Below, one piece after another: positions 1 to 5,931 of a stretch of DNA of 5,931 bases. This DNA comes from Methylophaga sp. (lineage in GTDB: Bacteria > Pseudomonadota > Gammaproteobacteria > Nitrosococcales > Methylophagaceae), in the NCBI GenBank assembly GCA_002733335.1, contig NVVK01000003.1, positions 129,646 through 135,576 of the forward strand. Direction: 5' to 3'. Position 1 is the stretch's first letter. The number at the start of each line of letters is the position of its first letter. The translations under genes and the position numbers were made by a program. Below the pieces are notes generated by a model that worked only from the letters and a program-made list of their open reading frames with translations, did no database searches and was not told where the DNA came from.

Positions 1-765
1 GGTATTTAACTGCAATAAATCCCAGGCTTCACGGTCGATATCAATGGTTGAATCATCACCTTTACGGGCTATTCCAACAATAATGTCAGCGAGATGCACA
101 ATGGCTGCTTCAGTGGGGAAACTTTTGGCTTCTGACGGTGTGTGATGGAAACGAATCACTTCCCCTATTGAAGGTGGCAAATGCCATGCTTGGCTTAATG
201 CTCGACCTACTTCACTATGATCAAAACCAATAATACGTTGCTCAGCTTGGTGTACGGGTTCATTATCAAAACGCGCGGCCATCAGTACTTGTTTAGAAAG
301 CTCAGGCAAAGTTTGATAGAGCACTAAGCTGCCAATATTATGTAATAAACCTAAGATGAAGAAACGTTCAGTTGCACGCTGTCCACAGTGTTTAGCGATA
401 TACGTTGAGGCAATTGCACAACTGAGGCTTTGATGCCAAAACTCATTTATATTGATAAGACTACTGGGAATATCTTTGAATGAGCTAATAACTGAGGTTG
501 CCAGCACTAGATTGGTCAATTCTGTTGTACCAATAATAGTAATAGCACGTGAAATGGTGGCAATTTGCGATGGAAAGCCATAAAAGGCGCTGTTTACTAT
601 TTTGAGTAATCGCGTAGTTAAAGCGGGGTCGGTATTGATGACGGCACTAATATGTTCTGCTGAGCTATTCTCATCATTAAGCATGGTGATGAGCTTATTA
701 TAAACGGTCGGTGGCGAAGCGAGTTCAGGCGTTCTTTCGACCAATGTTATAGGAGTCAGTGCCAT
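1..765 (-). CDS. HDOD-domain protein (partial, C-terminus beyond left edge)
   Basis: The frame is open from ATG at 765 to the window edge, giving 255 residues. The N-terminal half has the HDOD pattern: a P-x-L start (residues 12-24), T-DPALTTRLLKIVNSAFYG (45-63) and an 'AI..IG..EL.NLVLA' helix (74-89). The middle has FWH (109-111) and GLLHNIG (139-145), followed by FDHSEVG (181-187), W.LP (194-197) and FHH (206-208). HDOD proteins are usually non-catalytic relatives of HD phosphohydrolases that act as adaptors in signalling, for example in chemotaxis-like, motility or c-di-GMP circuits. Here the HD pair reads H142-N143, so metal-dependent hydrolysis is unlikely (inference). The family is commonly about 280 residues, so only a short tail should be missing. 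The start is fixed by an in-frame TAG five codons upstream, which is the sppA stop. No Shine-Dalgarno is visible, so translation is probably coupled to sppA. The family call is firm; the specific role is unknown. Confidence 0.9.
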   Translation of the reverse strand, partial: MALTPITLVERTPELASPPTVYNKLITMLNDENSSAEHISAVINTDPALTTRLLKIVNSAFYGFPSQIATISRAITIIGTTELTNLVLATSVISSFKDIPSSLININEFWHQSLSCAIASTYIAKHCGQRATERFFILGLLHNIGSLVLYQTLPELSKQVLMAARFDNEPVHQAEQRIIGFDHSEVGRALSQAWHLPPSIGEVIRFHHTPSEAKSFPTEAAIVHLADIIVGIARKGDDSTIDIDREAWDLLQLNT

Positions 766-780
766 GTCTAGTTTTAGAGG

Positions 781-1722
781 CTAATTGAGCTTTATAGTTG
801 AAGAGCTGGATAGAAACTGAGTAATGCTTGCACCGAGTTTCCCCGCAAATTGGTCTAAATAATTAGGACGTAATGTGTAGTCAATAATATCTTCAGCACC
901 AATCATATCGCGCGCCACCGTACTACTATTTGCTAAACCATCGATAAGGCCTAAGGGTAAGGCTTGTTCGCCGGACCAAAAAAGACCAGAAAATAATTTA
1001 GGGTTATAGGCTAACCTATCGCCACGGCCTTGTTTTACTACTGCTATAAATTGTTGATGGATATTATCAAGCATAGTGTGGGCATGGTGAATATCTTGCG
1101 GCCGCATAGGTAAAAATGGGTCAAGAAACGCTTTATTCTCACCGGCGGTGATGGAGCGTCGTTCAACACCCAATTTTTCAATGGCATTGGTAAAACCGAA
1201 ACTATCCATTCTTACACCAATGGAACCTACAATGCTGGCCTTATCAGCATAAATCTCGTTGGCAGCCACAGCGATATAATAACCTCCTGAAGCGCATACA
1301 TCTTGGATGACAGCGTAAACAGGGAAATCAGGCCGTGTAAGTTTAAGCCGATTGATTTCGTCATTAATCATTCCCGATTGAACAGGGCTACCACCGGGTG
1401 TATTGAGCCTAATAATGAGACCTTTTGCATGCTCATTATCAAAGGCATCACGAATACCGGTAATAACGGTATCAGCATTGGCTTGTGCATCAGCCGCAAT
1501 AACACCCTTAATTTCAACAAGTGCAGTATGTGTTTCACTGTGAGCCGGAACGTTATTAGATGAAAACATGAGCACTAATAGTGCGACTAAATATAAAGCG
1601 ATGAAACCTTTGAAAATATAACCCCAGCGGCGGCTCTTTTGCTGCTCTTTTAGTGCGGCAAAGGCTAAGTCTTCTAAAACGCCACGTTCCCATGTGGTCG
1701 GTTCATTTTCAAGTGATGACAT
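781..1722 (-). CDS. sppA: Signal peptide peptidase SppA, short form (peptidase S49)
   Basis: This is a 313-residue membrane serine protease that degrades signal peptides left in the inner membrane after secretion. A cytoplasmic N-terminus (about 1-32, ending K-S-R-R) precedes one hydrophobic segment (about 34-54), and the protease domain follows on the periplasmic side. The LNTPGG motif lies at 106-111. The nucleophile is Ser145 in CASGGYY, and the general-base lysine is Lys197 in AGENK. Their 52-residue spacing equals that of B. subtilis SppA (Ser147/Lys199). The length matches the single-domain S49 form, not the double-length E. coli SppA. I chose ATG 1722 because GGAA lies 8 bases upstream. 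The frame also has an ATG at 1752, but that one has no ribosome binding site and adds ten non-conserved residues. The HDOD gene follows 15 bases after the TAG stop, so the two probably form an operon. SohB-like naming is possible, but the family is clear. Confidence 0.93.
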   Translation of the reverse strand: MSSLENEPTTWERGVLEDLAFAALKEQQKSRRWGYIFKGFIALYLVALLVLMFSSNNVPAHSETHTALVEIKGVIAADAQANADTVITGIRDAFDNEHAKGLIIRLNTPGGSPVQSGMINDEINRLKLTRPDFPVYAVIQDVCASGGYYIAVAANEIYADKASIVGSIGVRMDSFGFTNAIEKLGVERRSITAGENKAFLDPFLPMRPQDIHHAHTMLDNIHQQFIAVVKQGRGDRLAYNPKLFSGLFWSGEQALPLGLIDGLANSSTVARDMIGAEDIIDYTLRPNYLDQFAGKLGASITQFLSSSSTIKLN

Positions 1723-1766
1723 GTTTTTTATTCCAAAATTTGAGTAATACAAAATAAACGATAATG

Positions 1767-1795
1767 ATTATGGTCACTAGCATAACGTATTTAAA
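1767..1795 (-). promoter_or_regulatory. Candidate sigma-70 promoter for sppA
   Basis: On the minus strand, TTTAAA (1790-1795; 4 of 6 to the -35 consensus) is separated by 17 bases from CATAAT (1767-1772; 5 of 6 to the -10 consensus). This would start transcription about 35-40 bases before the sppA ATG at 1722. In AT-rich DNA such matches arise by chance, so support is modest. The alternative pair TTGTAC/TATTTT lies slightly further upstream with an 18-base spacer. Confidence 0.35.
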
Positions 1796-1853
1796 ATAGC
1801 GAGATCTAGTACTTTAGTACAATAGACATTTTATATTAATAGAATACAGGGTG

Positions 1854-1873
1854 GCTTAATACTGTAATTAAGC
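1854..1873. repeat. Perfect 7-base inverted repeat in the sppA upstream region
   Basis: GCTTAAT (1854-1860) and ATTAAGC (1867-1873) are exact reverse complements around a 6-base loop. The site lies about 60 bases upstream of the candidate sppA -35. It could be an operator or a weak hairpin; no regulator can be named from the sequence. Confidence 0.4.
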
Positions 1874-1937
1874 ATTATTTTAGGTTTCTTTAGGTTTGGA
1901 TAGTGAAGTGAACACAGTAGCTGTAATACGCAAAATT

Positions 1938-1980
1938 AAAAGTCGTGATGGGGTGGCAGGCTAGCTTATCGCGGCTTTTT
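1938..1980. terminator. Probable bidirectional intrinsic terminator after the rluC-HAD operon
   Basis: The arms AAAAGTCGTGAT (1938-1949) and ATCGCGGCTTTT (1968-1979) pair over 12 positions around an 18-base loop. The hairpin begins 32 bases past the HAD stop codon, the expected place for the end of the minus-strand operon. In that orientation the stem is followed by a TTTTAATTTT tract. Two positions are U-G pairs only in the plus-strand RNA and become C-A mismatches in the minus-strand RNA, so the hairpin is stronger on plus. The position favours operon termination; the fold favours bidirectional use. Confidence 0.5.
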
Positions 1981-2011
1981 CATACGGGATGATGGGGGAA
2001 TGGTTAGCGCG

Positions 2012-2665
2012 TTAGCTATTTGCATTGAGCCATTGCTGTGCTTGAAATAAATCATCGACAATGGCGATGGGTTGGCAGGCTTGCAGTAATTTTGAGCTAT
2101 GTGCGCCATGACTAATGCCTAAACTGTCTGCGCCGGCATTGTGTGCCATTTGTAAATCATATTCGGTGTCACCAATCATTAATGTAGCTTTGGGGTCAAC
2201 ACCACAATAATCAATTAACTCTTCTAACATTTGTGGATGTGGCTTGGAATGACATTCATCAGCACATCGTGTGGCATGGAAAAAGTCAGATAATGCGGTG
2301 CTTGTTAATACCTTATCTAAACCGCGTCGGCTTTTGCCGGTAGCAACACCCAGAAAATAGTCTTTTTCACTGAGTTGTTTAATTAATGAAAAAGCATTAT
2401 CAAATAAAATGGGATTAAAAGAACTATTCAGCCAAACCTGTTTATACGTATTGGCGAGTTGTTCAATCGTTTTTTCACTGGCATCAGGATAGAGCACTAA
2501 TGCGGCTTCGGTTAAAGCTAAACCAATAATATGACTAATAGCACTGTCAGCTAATGGTGGCATTGCCAATTCTTTGATGGCTTGTTGCATGCAATTCACG
2601 ATATGGCCAGTTGAATCCATTAATGTACCGTCCCAATCAAAGACGATTAATTGATATCGACTCAT
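2012..2665 (-). CDS. HAD-superfamily phosphatase, phosphoglycolate-phosphatase-like (HAD-IA)
   Basis: This is a 217-residue cytoplasmic HAD hydrolase with all four catalytic motifs. Motif I is DWDGT, with nucleophile Asp10 and acid/base Asp12. Motif II is VATGKS with Thr109. Motif III is Lys141 in SKPHPQ. Motif IV is IGDTEYD with Asp166 and Asp170 for Mg2+. The helical cap lies between motifs I and II (about 18-90), the C1 cap position typical of phosphoglycolate and nucleotide phosphatases. Homologues next to rluC are often annotated as phosphoglycolate phosphatase, but the substrate cannot be read from the sequence, so no symbol is given. The ATG at 2665 overlaps the rluC TGA as ATGA. No Shine-Dalgarno is visible (the preceding bases are TATCCTT), so translation probably depends on re-initiation after rluC. 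A hairpin terminator follows the stop. Confidence 0.93.
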   Translation of the reverse strand: MSRYQLIVFDWDGTLMDSTGHIVNCMQQAIKELAMPPLADSAISHIIGLALTEAALVLYPDASEKTIEQLANTYKQVWLNSSFNPILFDNAFSLIKQLSEKDYFLGVATGKSRRGLDKVLTSTALSDFFHATRCADECHSKPHPQMLEELIDYCGVDPKATLMIGDTEYDLQMAHNAGADSLGISHGAHSSKLLQACQPIAIVDDLFQAQQWLNANS

Positions 2666-3621
2666 AAGGATAGGCGTAATTTATCGACTACATTTTGTAA
2701 TTGCGTGGGTAAAGGAGCTTCGAATAATAGTTTTTCATCGCTTGTTGGATGGGTGATGCCTAATTTCCATGCATGTAAAAATAAGCGTTTTAAACCTAGT
2801 TTTTTCATGTCTTTATTGAATTGGCGATAACCATATTTATCATCACCTGCCACGGGATGATCTAGATATAAAGAATGAACACGAATTTGATGGGTGCGGC
2901 CAGTAAACAGTACGACTTCGGTTAATTGGGCGTGTTTGAAGCGCTCGATGGGAATAAATACTGTTTTTGCATATTTCCCTTCTGGATTAACTTGTACCAT
3001 CCGTTCGCCGGAAGAGACGACATTTTTAAGCAAAGGCTGCTCGACTAATTTTTCCTCATTATCCCAGCTACCTTTTAATAAGGTGAGGTAATGTTTGTCC
3101 AAATCATGTTTAATCATCTGCTGCTGTAGATTGAGCAACGCATTGCGGTTTTTTGCTAGCAATAAACAGCCCGATGTATCACGGTCAAGACGATGCACTA
3201 ATTCAAGATAAGGTTGATCTGAGTGAATAATACGCAATGCTTCGATAATACCTTGTTGTATATTTGTGCCGGCATGGACCGCTAAACCAGGTGGTTTATT
3301 CAGTACAAGTAAATCATCATCTTCAAATAAAACACATTCTGTTAATTGTTGTTTGAGACGATCGCCTACAAAATCAATACTCTTTTTCTCACTGGTGTGT
3401 AAGGGTGGAATACGAATAGAATCACCGGCTTGTATTTTATAAGTCTGTTTTATTCGACCTTTATTGACGCGCACCTCACCTTTTCGAATCGCTCGATAGA
3501 TACGACTTTTAGGCACTCCTTTTTCTAAAGTAAGCAAAAAATTATCAATTCGTTGGCCAGCTTGTGCCGCTGAAATATCAATAAATTGGACGGGATTAGT
3601 TTTAGTATTATCTGCATTCAT
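2662..3621 (-). CDS. rluC: 23S rRNA pseudouridine synthase RluC
   Basis: This is a 319-residue enzyme of the RluA/RluC/RluD family, the same length as E. coli RluC, which isomerises uridines 955, 2504 and 2580 of 23S rRNA. An S4 RNA-binding domain (about 20-73: AGQRIDNFL, SRIYRAIRKGEVRVNKGR) precedes the catalytic domain. That domain has LNKPPGLAVH (about 107-116) and HRLDRDTSG, whose first Asp (146) is the catalytic residue (E. coli Asp144). It ends with FTGRTHQIRVH (about 239-249) and HPVAGDDKYG. The frame stays open to a TTG at 3768, but those 49 extra codons show no family similarity, so I chose the ATG at 3621. Neither start has a strong ribosome binding site. The gene is divergent from rne, the usual gammaproteobacterial arrangement, and overlaps the HAD gene by 4 bases. 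Confidence 0.95.
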   Translation of the reverse strand: MNADNTKTNPVQFIDISAAQAGQRIDNFLLTLEKGVPKSRIYRAIRKGEVRVNKGRIKQTYKIQAGDSIRIPPLHTSEKKSIDFVGDRLKQQLTECVLFEDDDLLVLNKPPGLAVHAGTNIQQGIIEALRIIHSDQPYLELVHRLDRDTSGCLLLAKNRNALLNLQQQMIKHDLDKHYLTLLKGSWDNEEKLVEQPLLKNVVSSGERMVQVNPEGKYAKTVFIPIERFKHAQLTEVVLFTGRTHQIRVHSLYLDHPVAGDDKYGYRQFNKDMKKLGLKRLFLHAWKLGITHPTSDEKLLFEAPLPTQLQNVVDKLRLSL

Positions 3622-3892
3622 AAAATTAGACTTGCTGATAGGCCAATAGGCTGTTATATTCCGATGTGGTTTTGTAGTATTAAGTCGAGTAAGTATACCG
3701 ATTTTATTCAATATAGCCGAGTAGCGAGGTCGCTCCTTTCGTTTAATTACCGGAAGTTGATGCGGCAAAGCCCAAATTTTTAGATAAGATATTCGGCATT
3801 AGCTGAATAAATATGGTTGGTGCCCTCCAATATTTAAGGGGCAAAAATTTTAATGGTTCCCACGTCTTGGTGATAATAAATAAAATACAACG
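3622..3892. other. Divergent rluC-rne spacer, rluC-proximal part
   Basis: No gene is supported here on either strand. For rluC the minus strand shows -10-like TATACT (+ coordinates 3692-3697) and TATAAC nearer the start, neither with a good -35, so its promoter is unassigned. A hairpin ATTCGGC-atta-GCTGAAT (3791-3808) has one G-U pair in plus-strand RNA. A shorter stem TGCCCT/GGGGCA lies at about 3821-3843. Both could belong to a longer rne leader if its true promoter lies further upstream. Confidence 0.45.
3857..3886 (+). promoter_or_regulatory. Candidate sigma-70 promoter for rne
   Basis: TTCCCA (3857-3862; 4 of 6 to the -35 consensus) lies 18 bases before TAAAAT (3881-3886; 5 of 6 to the -10 consensus). 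Transcription would begin near 3893 and give a leader of roughly 300 bases. That is comparable with the long rne leader known in E. coli (about 360). The hairpin-rich region starts about 40 bases downstream, which fits. The hexamers alone are not decisive, and several promoters may exist, as in E. coli. Confidence 0.33.
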
Positions 3893-4012
3893 CCAGACAG
3901 GACAGACAAATAATTAATAAAACGGAGATGTTTAGCGATCTATACCATGGGGTAAGGCGCTGATATTGAAAAAGTTGTAATAAATACAACGGTGATTTCA
4001 AGGAGTGAAATC

Positions 4013-4021
4013 ATGACGTAG
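4013..4021 (+). other. Two-codon mini-ORF (AUG-ACG-UAG) with its own Shine-Dalgarno in the rne leader
   Basis: AGGAG at 4001-4005 forms the loop of the perfect 8-base stem 3993-4013. It lies 7 bases before ATG 4013, which is followed by ACG and then TAG. The spacing is ideal for initiation, and the ribosome binding site is displayed in the hairpin loop. A ribosome starting here would terminate at once, about 175 bases before rne. It may be a regulatory ribosome-docking site or a coincidence; no expression can be claimed. Confidence 0.35.
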
Positions 4022-4141
4022 GTGAAGCAATGTGCAGATGTAAGACGCATTGTGACTATTAATTGTGTACCGTAAAGGTATGTCGTCCAGCACGGTCAAA
4101 GTGATTGTGCATTATTCTTGAATGTAAGAATACAACGTGTG

Positions 4142-4191
4142 AACCTCGATATTAACGAGCAAAGCTGAATAGCTGTTGTTCAAAAGAGGTT
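4142..4191 (+). promoter_or_regulatory. Possible anti-Shine-Dalgarno pairing controlling rne translation
   Basis: AACCTC (4142-4147) is the exact complement of GAGGTT (4186-4191), which covers the rne Shine-Dalgarno. The same CTCG bases (4145-4148) can instead pair with CGAG (4156-4159), so the two folds are mutually exclusive. The enclosed loop could hold a small AGCT-GAAT-AGCT hairpin (4163-4174). The pairings are seen directly; a switch is inference. Confidence 0.35.
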
Positions 4192-4195
4192 ATAA

Positions 4196-5931
4196 ATGAA
4201 ACGAATTTTAATTAACGCAACCCATGATGAGGAGTTGCGTGTAGCGATGGTCGATGGTCAGCGCTTGTTTGATCTAGATATTGATGTACCATCAAGAGAG
4301 CAAAAAAAAGGCAATATCTACAAAGGTAAAATCACCCGGGTTGAACCCAGTCTTGAAGCAGTATTTGTAGAATATGGCTCAGAACGACAAGGTTTTTTAC
4401 CGCTAAAAGAAATCTCAAATACATACTATAACGAACGCGAAAAGAAGAATGGTGAGTCTTCTGGTCGAATCAATGTGCAAGATGTACTCAAAGTTGGACA
4501 AGAGTTAGTTGTTCAGGTTGAAAAAGAAGAGCGAGGCAATAAAGGCGCTGCGTTAACCACGTATATTAGCCTAGCAGGACGTTATTTAGTATTAATGCCT
4601 AATAGCCCACGTGCGGGTGGTATTTCACGCCGCATTGAAGGCGATGAGCGTGCTCAGTTACAAGAAGCATTACGTTCATTAGAAGTGCCAGAAGGCATGG
4701 GTATGATTGTTCGCACCGCAGGGGTAGGCAAGCAAACTGAAGAATTGCAGTGGGATTTAGAATATTTAATCCAATTGTGGACAGCGATTGATAAGGTGAC
4801 AAAAGAGCGTAAAGCCCCTTTCTTAGCCTATCAAGAAAGTAATATCATCATCCGTGCATTGCGTGATTATTTGCGTAAAGACATTAGTGAGATCTTAGTA
4901 GATTCTCCTGAAGTGTATAAAACAGGTCATGATTTTATGACCATGGTGATGCCACATGAATTAGAAAAATTTAAGCTTTATGATGAAAAAGTACCCTTAT
5001 TCACGCGTTATCAAATTGAAAGCCAAATTGAAACGGCTTTTCGTCATGAAGTGCGATTACCTTCAGGTGGCGCCTTAGTTATCGACCCGACGGAAGCATT
5101 GATTTCTATTGATGTAAACTCGGCTCGCGCGAATAAAGGCGGTGACATTGAAGAGACCGCATTTAACACTAACTTAGAAGCCGCAGAAGAAATTGCACGT
5201 CAATTGCGTTTGCGTGATTTGGGTGGTTTAGTGGTTATCGACTTTATTGATATGGGCCCAAGCCGTCACCAACGTGAAGTAGAAAATCGTTTGCGTGATC
5301 ATTTAAAAGTAGATCGTGCACGCGTTCAAGTAGGTCGTATTTCGCGCTTTGGTTTGTTAGAAATGTCTCGTCAACGCTTGCGTCCATCACTGGGTGATGC
5401 CCATGAAGAAGTGTGCCCGCGTTGCGCCGGATTAGGACATGTTCGTGGTGTTGAATCGTTAGGCTTGGCTGTATTGCGTTTACTTGAAGAAGAAGCAACC
5501 AAAGATCGTGTTACTCAGTTAGTGGTGCAATTGCCTGTGGCCGTAGCGACCTTTATGCTGAATGAAAAACGCATGCAGTTAGACGCTATTGAACAGCGCC
5601 AAGAGGTTAAATTATTATTAATTCCTAATCCTCATATGGAAACACCGCATTACGATATTGAGCGAATAAAAGATGGTGAAAAACAAGGTAAGGTCAGCCA
5701 TCATTTGATGGTGAAGCCTGAGGTGGAAACACCTACAGCGTTAAAAGATAAACCTGTTGCAGAGCAAGCAGCCGTTACAGGGGTATCACCTTCTGCTCCG
5801 GCTCCTACGCCTCAAGAAGTTAAAAAACCAAGTTTGTTGAAACGCTTATTAAGTGTCTTGACAGGGCAGCCTGTTGAAGATGAGAAACCAGCAGAAGTAG
5901 AGAAAAAGCCTGAGCATAAACCTAGACACGA
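4196..5931 (+). CDS. rne: Ribonuclease E (partial, C-terminal scaffold beyond right edge)
   Basis: The frame covers 578 residues plus two bases. This is the essential endoribonuclease that initiates mRNA decay, matures rRNA and tRNA, and nucleates the degradosome at the inner membrane. The S1 domain spans about 36-128. The 5'-monophosphate sensor region includes VRTAG (Arg173-Thr174). The DNase-I-like catalytic site has Asp306 and Asn308 (SIDVNSAR) and Asp349 (VVIDFIDM), equivalent to E. coli Asp303, Asn305 and Asp346. The zinc link CPRC is at 407-410, and the small dimerisation domain follows to about 505. A proline-rich linker leads to a basic amphipathic stretch, [12 protein letters not shown] (546-557), matching the position of the E. 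coli membrane-targeting helix. That helix and the E/K-rich start of a disordered tail favour RNase E over the shorter RNase G. The ATG at 4196 has AGAGGT 5-6 bases upstream. A structured leader precedes it and probably mediates feedback control. Confidence 0.97.
   Translation, partial: MKRILINATHDEELRVAMVDGQRLFDLDIDVPSREQKKGNIYKGKITRVEPSLEAVFVEYGSERQGFLPLKEISNTYYNEREKKNGESSGRINVQDVLKVGQELVVQVEKEERGNKGAALTTYISLAGRYLVLMPNSPRAGGISRRIEGDERAQLQEALRSLEVPEGMGMIVRTAGVGKQTEELQWDLEYLIQLWTAIDKVTKERKAPFLAYQESNIIIRALRDYLRKDISEILVDSPEVYKTGHDFMTMVMPHELEKFKLYDEKVPLFTRYQIESQIETAFRHEVRLPSGGALVIDPTEALISIDVNSARANKGGDIEETAFNTNLEAAEEIARQLRLRDLGGLVVIDFIDMGPSRHQREVENRLRDHLKVDRARVQVGRISRFGLLEMSRQRLRPSLGDAHEEVCPRCAGLGHVRGVESLGLAVLRLLEEEATKDRVTQLVVQLPVAVATFMLNEKRMQLDAIEQRQEVKLLLIPNPHMETPHYDIERIKDGEKQGKVSHHLMVKPEVETPTALKDKPVAEQAAVTGVSPSAPAPTPQEVKKPSLLKRLLSVLTGQPVEDEKPAEVEKKPEHKPRH

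Larger units (their letters stand above)
1723..2011. other. Intergenic gap between the HAD gene and sppA
   Basis: This 289-base AT-rich spacer has no convincing gene on either strand. Reading leftwards it holds a terminator-like hairpin just after the HAD gene (1938-1980) and a tandem 10-base repeat TTTAGGTTTC/TTTAGGTTTG (about 1880-1899). A perfect 7-base inverted repeat follows, GCTTAAT-actgta-ATTAAGC (1854-1873), and may be an operator. Last come a candidate sppA promoter (1767-1795) and a partly Fur-box-like palindrome (1760-1778). The spacer suggests that rluC-HAD and sppA-HDOD are separate transcription units. Confidence 0.6.
3934..4191 (+). promoter_or_regulatory. Highly structured rne 5' leader (candidate RNase E autoregulatory element)
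   Basis: Consecutive inverted repeats read in the plus direction are as follows. First is an interrupted stem AGCG/CGCT with inner TACC/GGTA (3934-3961). Then come GTTGTA/TACAAC (3974-3990), TGATTTCA/TGAAATCA (3993-4013), CAATGTG/CGCATTG (4028-4052) and TACC/GGTA (4068-4080). GCACGGTC/GATTGTGC (4090-4110, two G-U), TATTCTT/AAGAATA (4113-4132) and CTCG/CGAG (4145-4159) complete the set. In E. coli and relatives a stem-loop in the rne leader is bound by RNase E and lowers rne mRNA stability (Rfam rne5 family). Position, length and density of structure suggest the same role here. I cannot align it to the family by eye, so homology is inference. Confidence 0.55.

Noticed and set aside
1303..1563. 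An 86-codon plus-strand open frame opposite sppA.
   Set aside because: It lies entirely antisense to the conserved S49 protease domain, and its translation resembles no family I know.
1723..1752. A ten-residue N-terminal extension of SppA from ATG 1752.
   Set aside because: No ribosome binding site precedes it, while ATG 1722 has GGAA at proper spacing. Residue positions of the catalytic pair then match the B. subtilis enzyme closely.
2894..3091. A 65-codon plus-strand open frame opposite rluC.
   Set aside because: It is a shadow of the conserved catalytic domain of rluC, with no ribosome binding site or recognisable product.
3622..3768. A 49-codon in-frame upstream extension of rluC starting at TTG 3768.
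   Set aside because: The RluC family begins near ATG 3621 (319 residues, same as E. coli). The extension has no family similarity, uses a rare start without a good ribosome binding site, and lies in the promoter region.
3894..3908. Direct repeat CAGACA-GGA-CAGACA just downstream of the proposed rne -10.
   Set aside because: The copies are too short and too few to call a repeat element or an operator. As a -35 they lack a properly spaced -10.
3813..3917. A 34-codon plus-strand open frame in the rluC-rne spacer.
   Set aside because: It has no Shine-Dalgarno, spans the proposed rne promoter, and has no recognisable product.
4080..4121. A 13-codon open frame (MSSSTVKVIVHYS) in the rne leader.
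   Set aside because: The only purine-rich stretch (AAAGG) is almost touching the ATG, too close for initiation. The region is better explained by hairpins.
4599..5498. Minus-strand open frames of 67 and 84 codons opposite rne (4599-4802 and 5244-5498).
   Set aside because: Both are antisense to highly conserved RNase E coding sequence, and their composition is low-complexity shadow-like.

Overview
The window looks like an ordinary piece of a gammaproteobacterial chromosome. It holds two divergently oriented gene blocks in moderately AT-rich DNA. The protein sequences and the order rne / rluC / HAD phosphatase / sppA match the arrangement I recall from Pseudomonas and other gammaproteobacteria. 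RNase E resembles the E. coli enzyme closely throughout its catalytic half. The genus cannot be fixed from the sequence. An AT-rich, non-enteric gammaproteobacterium of the Thiotrichales/Methylophaga kind is a guess only. I see no insertion sequence, phage gene, tRNA, rRNA or CRISPR array.

Layout. On the minus strand, reading right to left, come rluC (23S rRNA pseudouridine synthase, start 3621), a HAD-family phosphatase overlapping it by ATGA (start 2665), a 289-base gap with a hairpin terminator and a candidate promoter, sppA (short-form signal peptide peptidase, start 1722), and an HDOD-domain gene that begins 15 bases after the sppA stop and runs off the left edge. On the plus strand, rne (RNase E) starts at 4196 and runs off the right edge at residue 578, shortly after a membrane-anchoring amphipathic helix.

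Between rluC and rne lie 574 bases. The rne-proximal part (about 3934-4191) is a dense series of short inverted repeats. One presents AGGAG in its loop, correctly spaced before an AUG-ACG-UAG mini-ORF. Another segment, AACCTC, is exactly complementary to the rne ribosome binding site. This fits the known theme that RNase E limits its own synthesis through a structured 5' leader, and it is the most interesting part of the window.

Functionally the genes are linked mainly by conserved gene order: RNA decay and processing (rne), ribosome modification (rluC), small-molecule phosphate hydrolysis (HAD), inner-membrane proteolysis of signal peptides (sppA), and a probable signalling adaptor (HDOD). 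I did not find a convincing new multi-gene system. The best leads are regulatory elements in the rne leader and the tight, in-frame sppA-HDOD junction.
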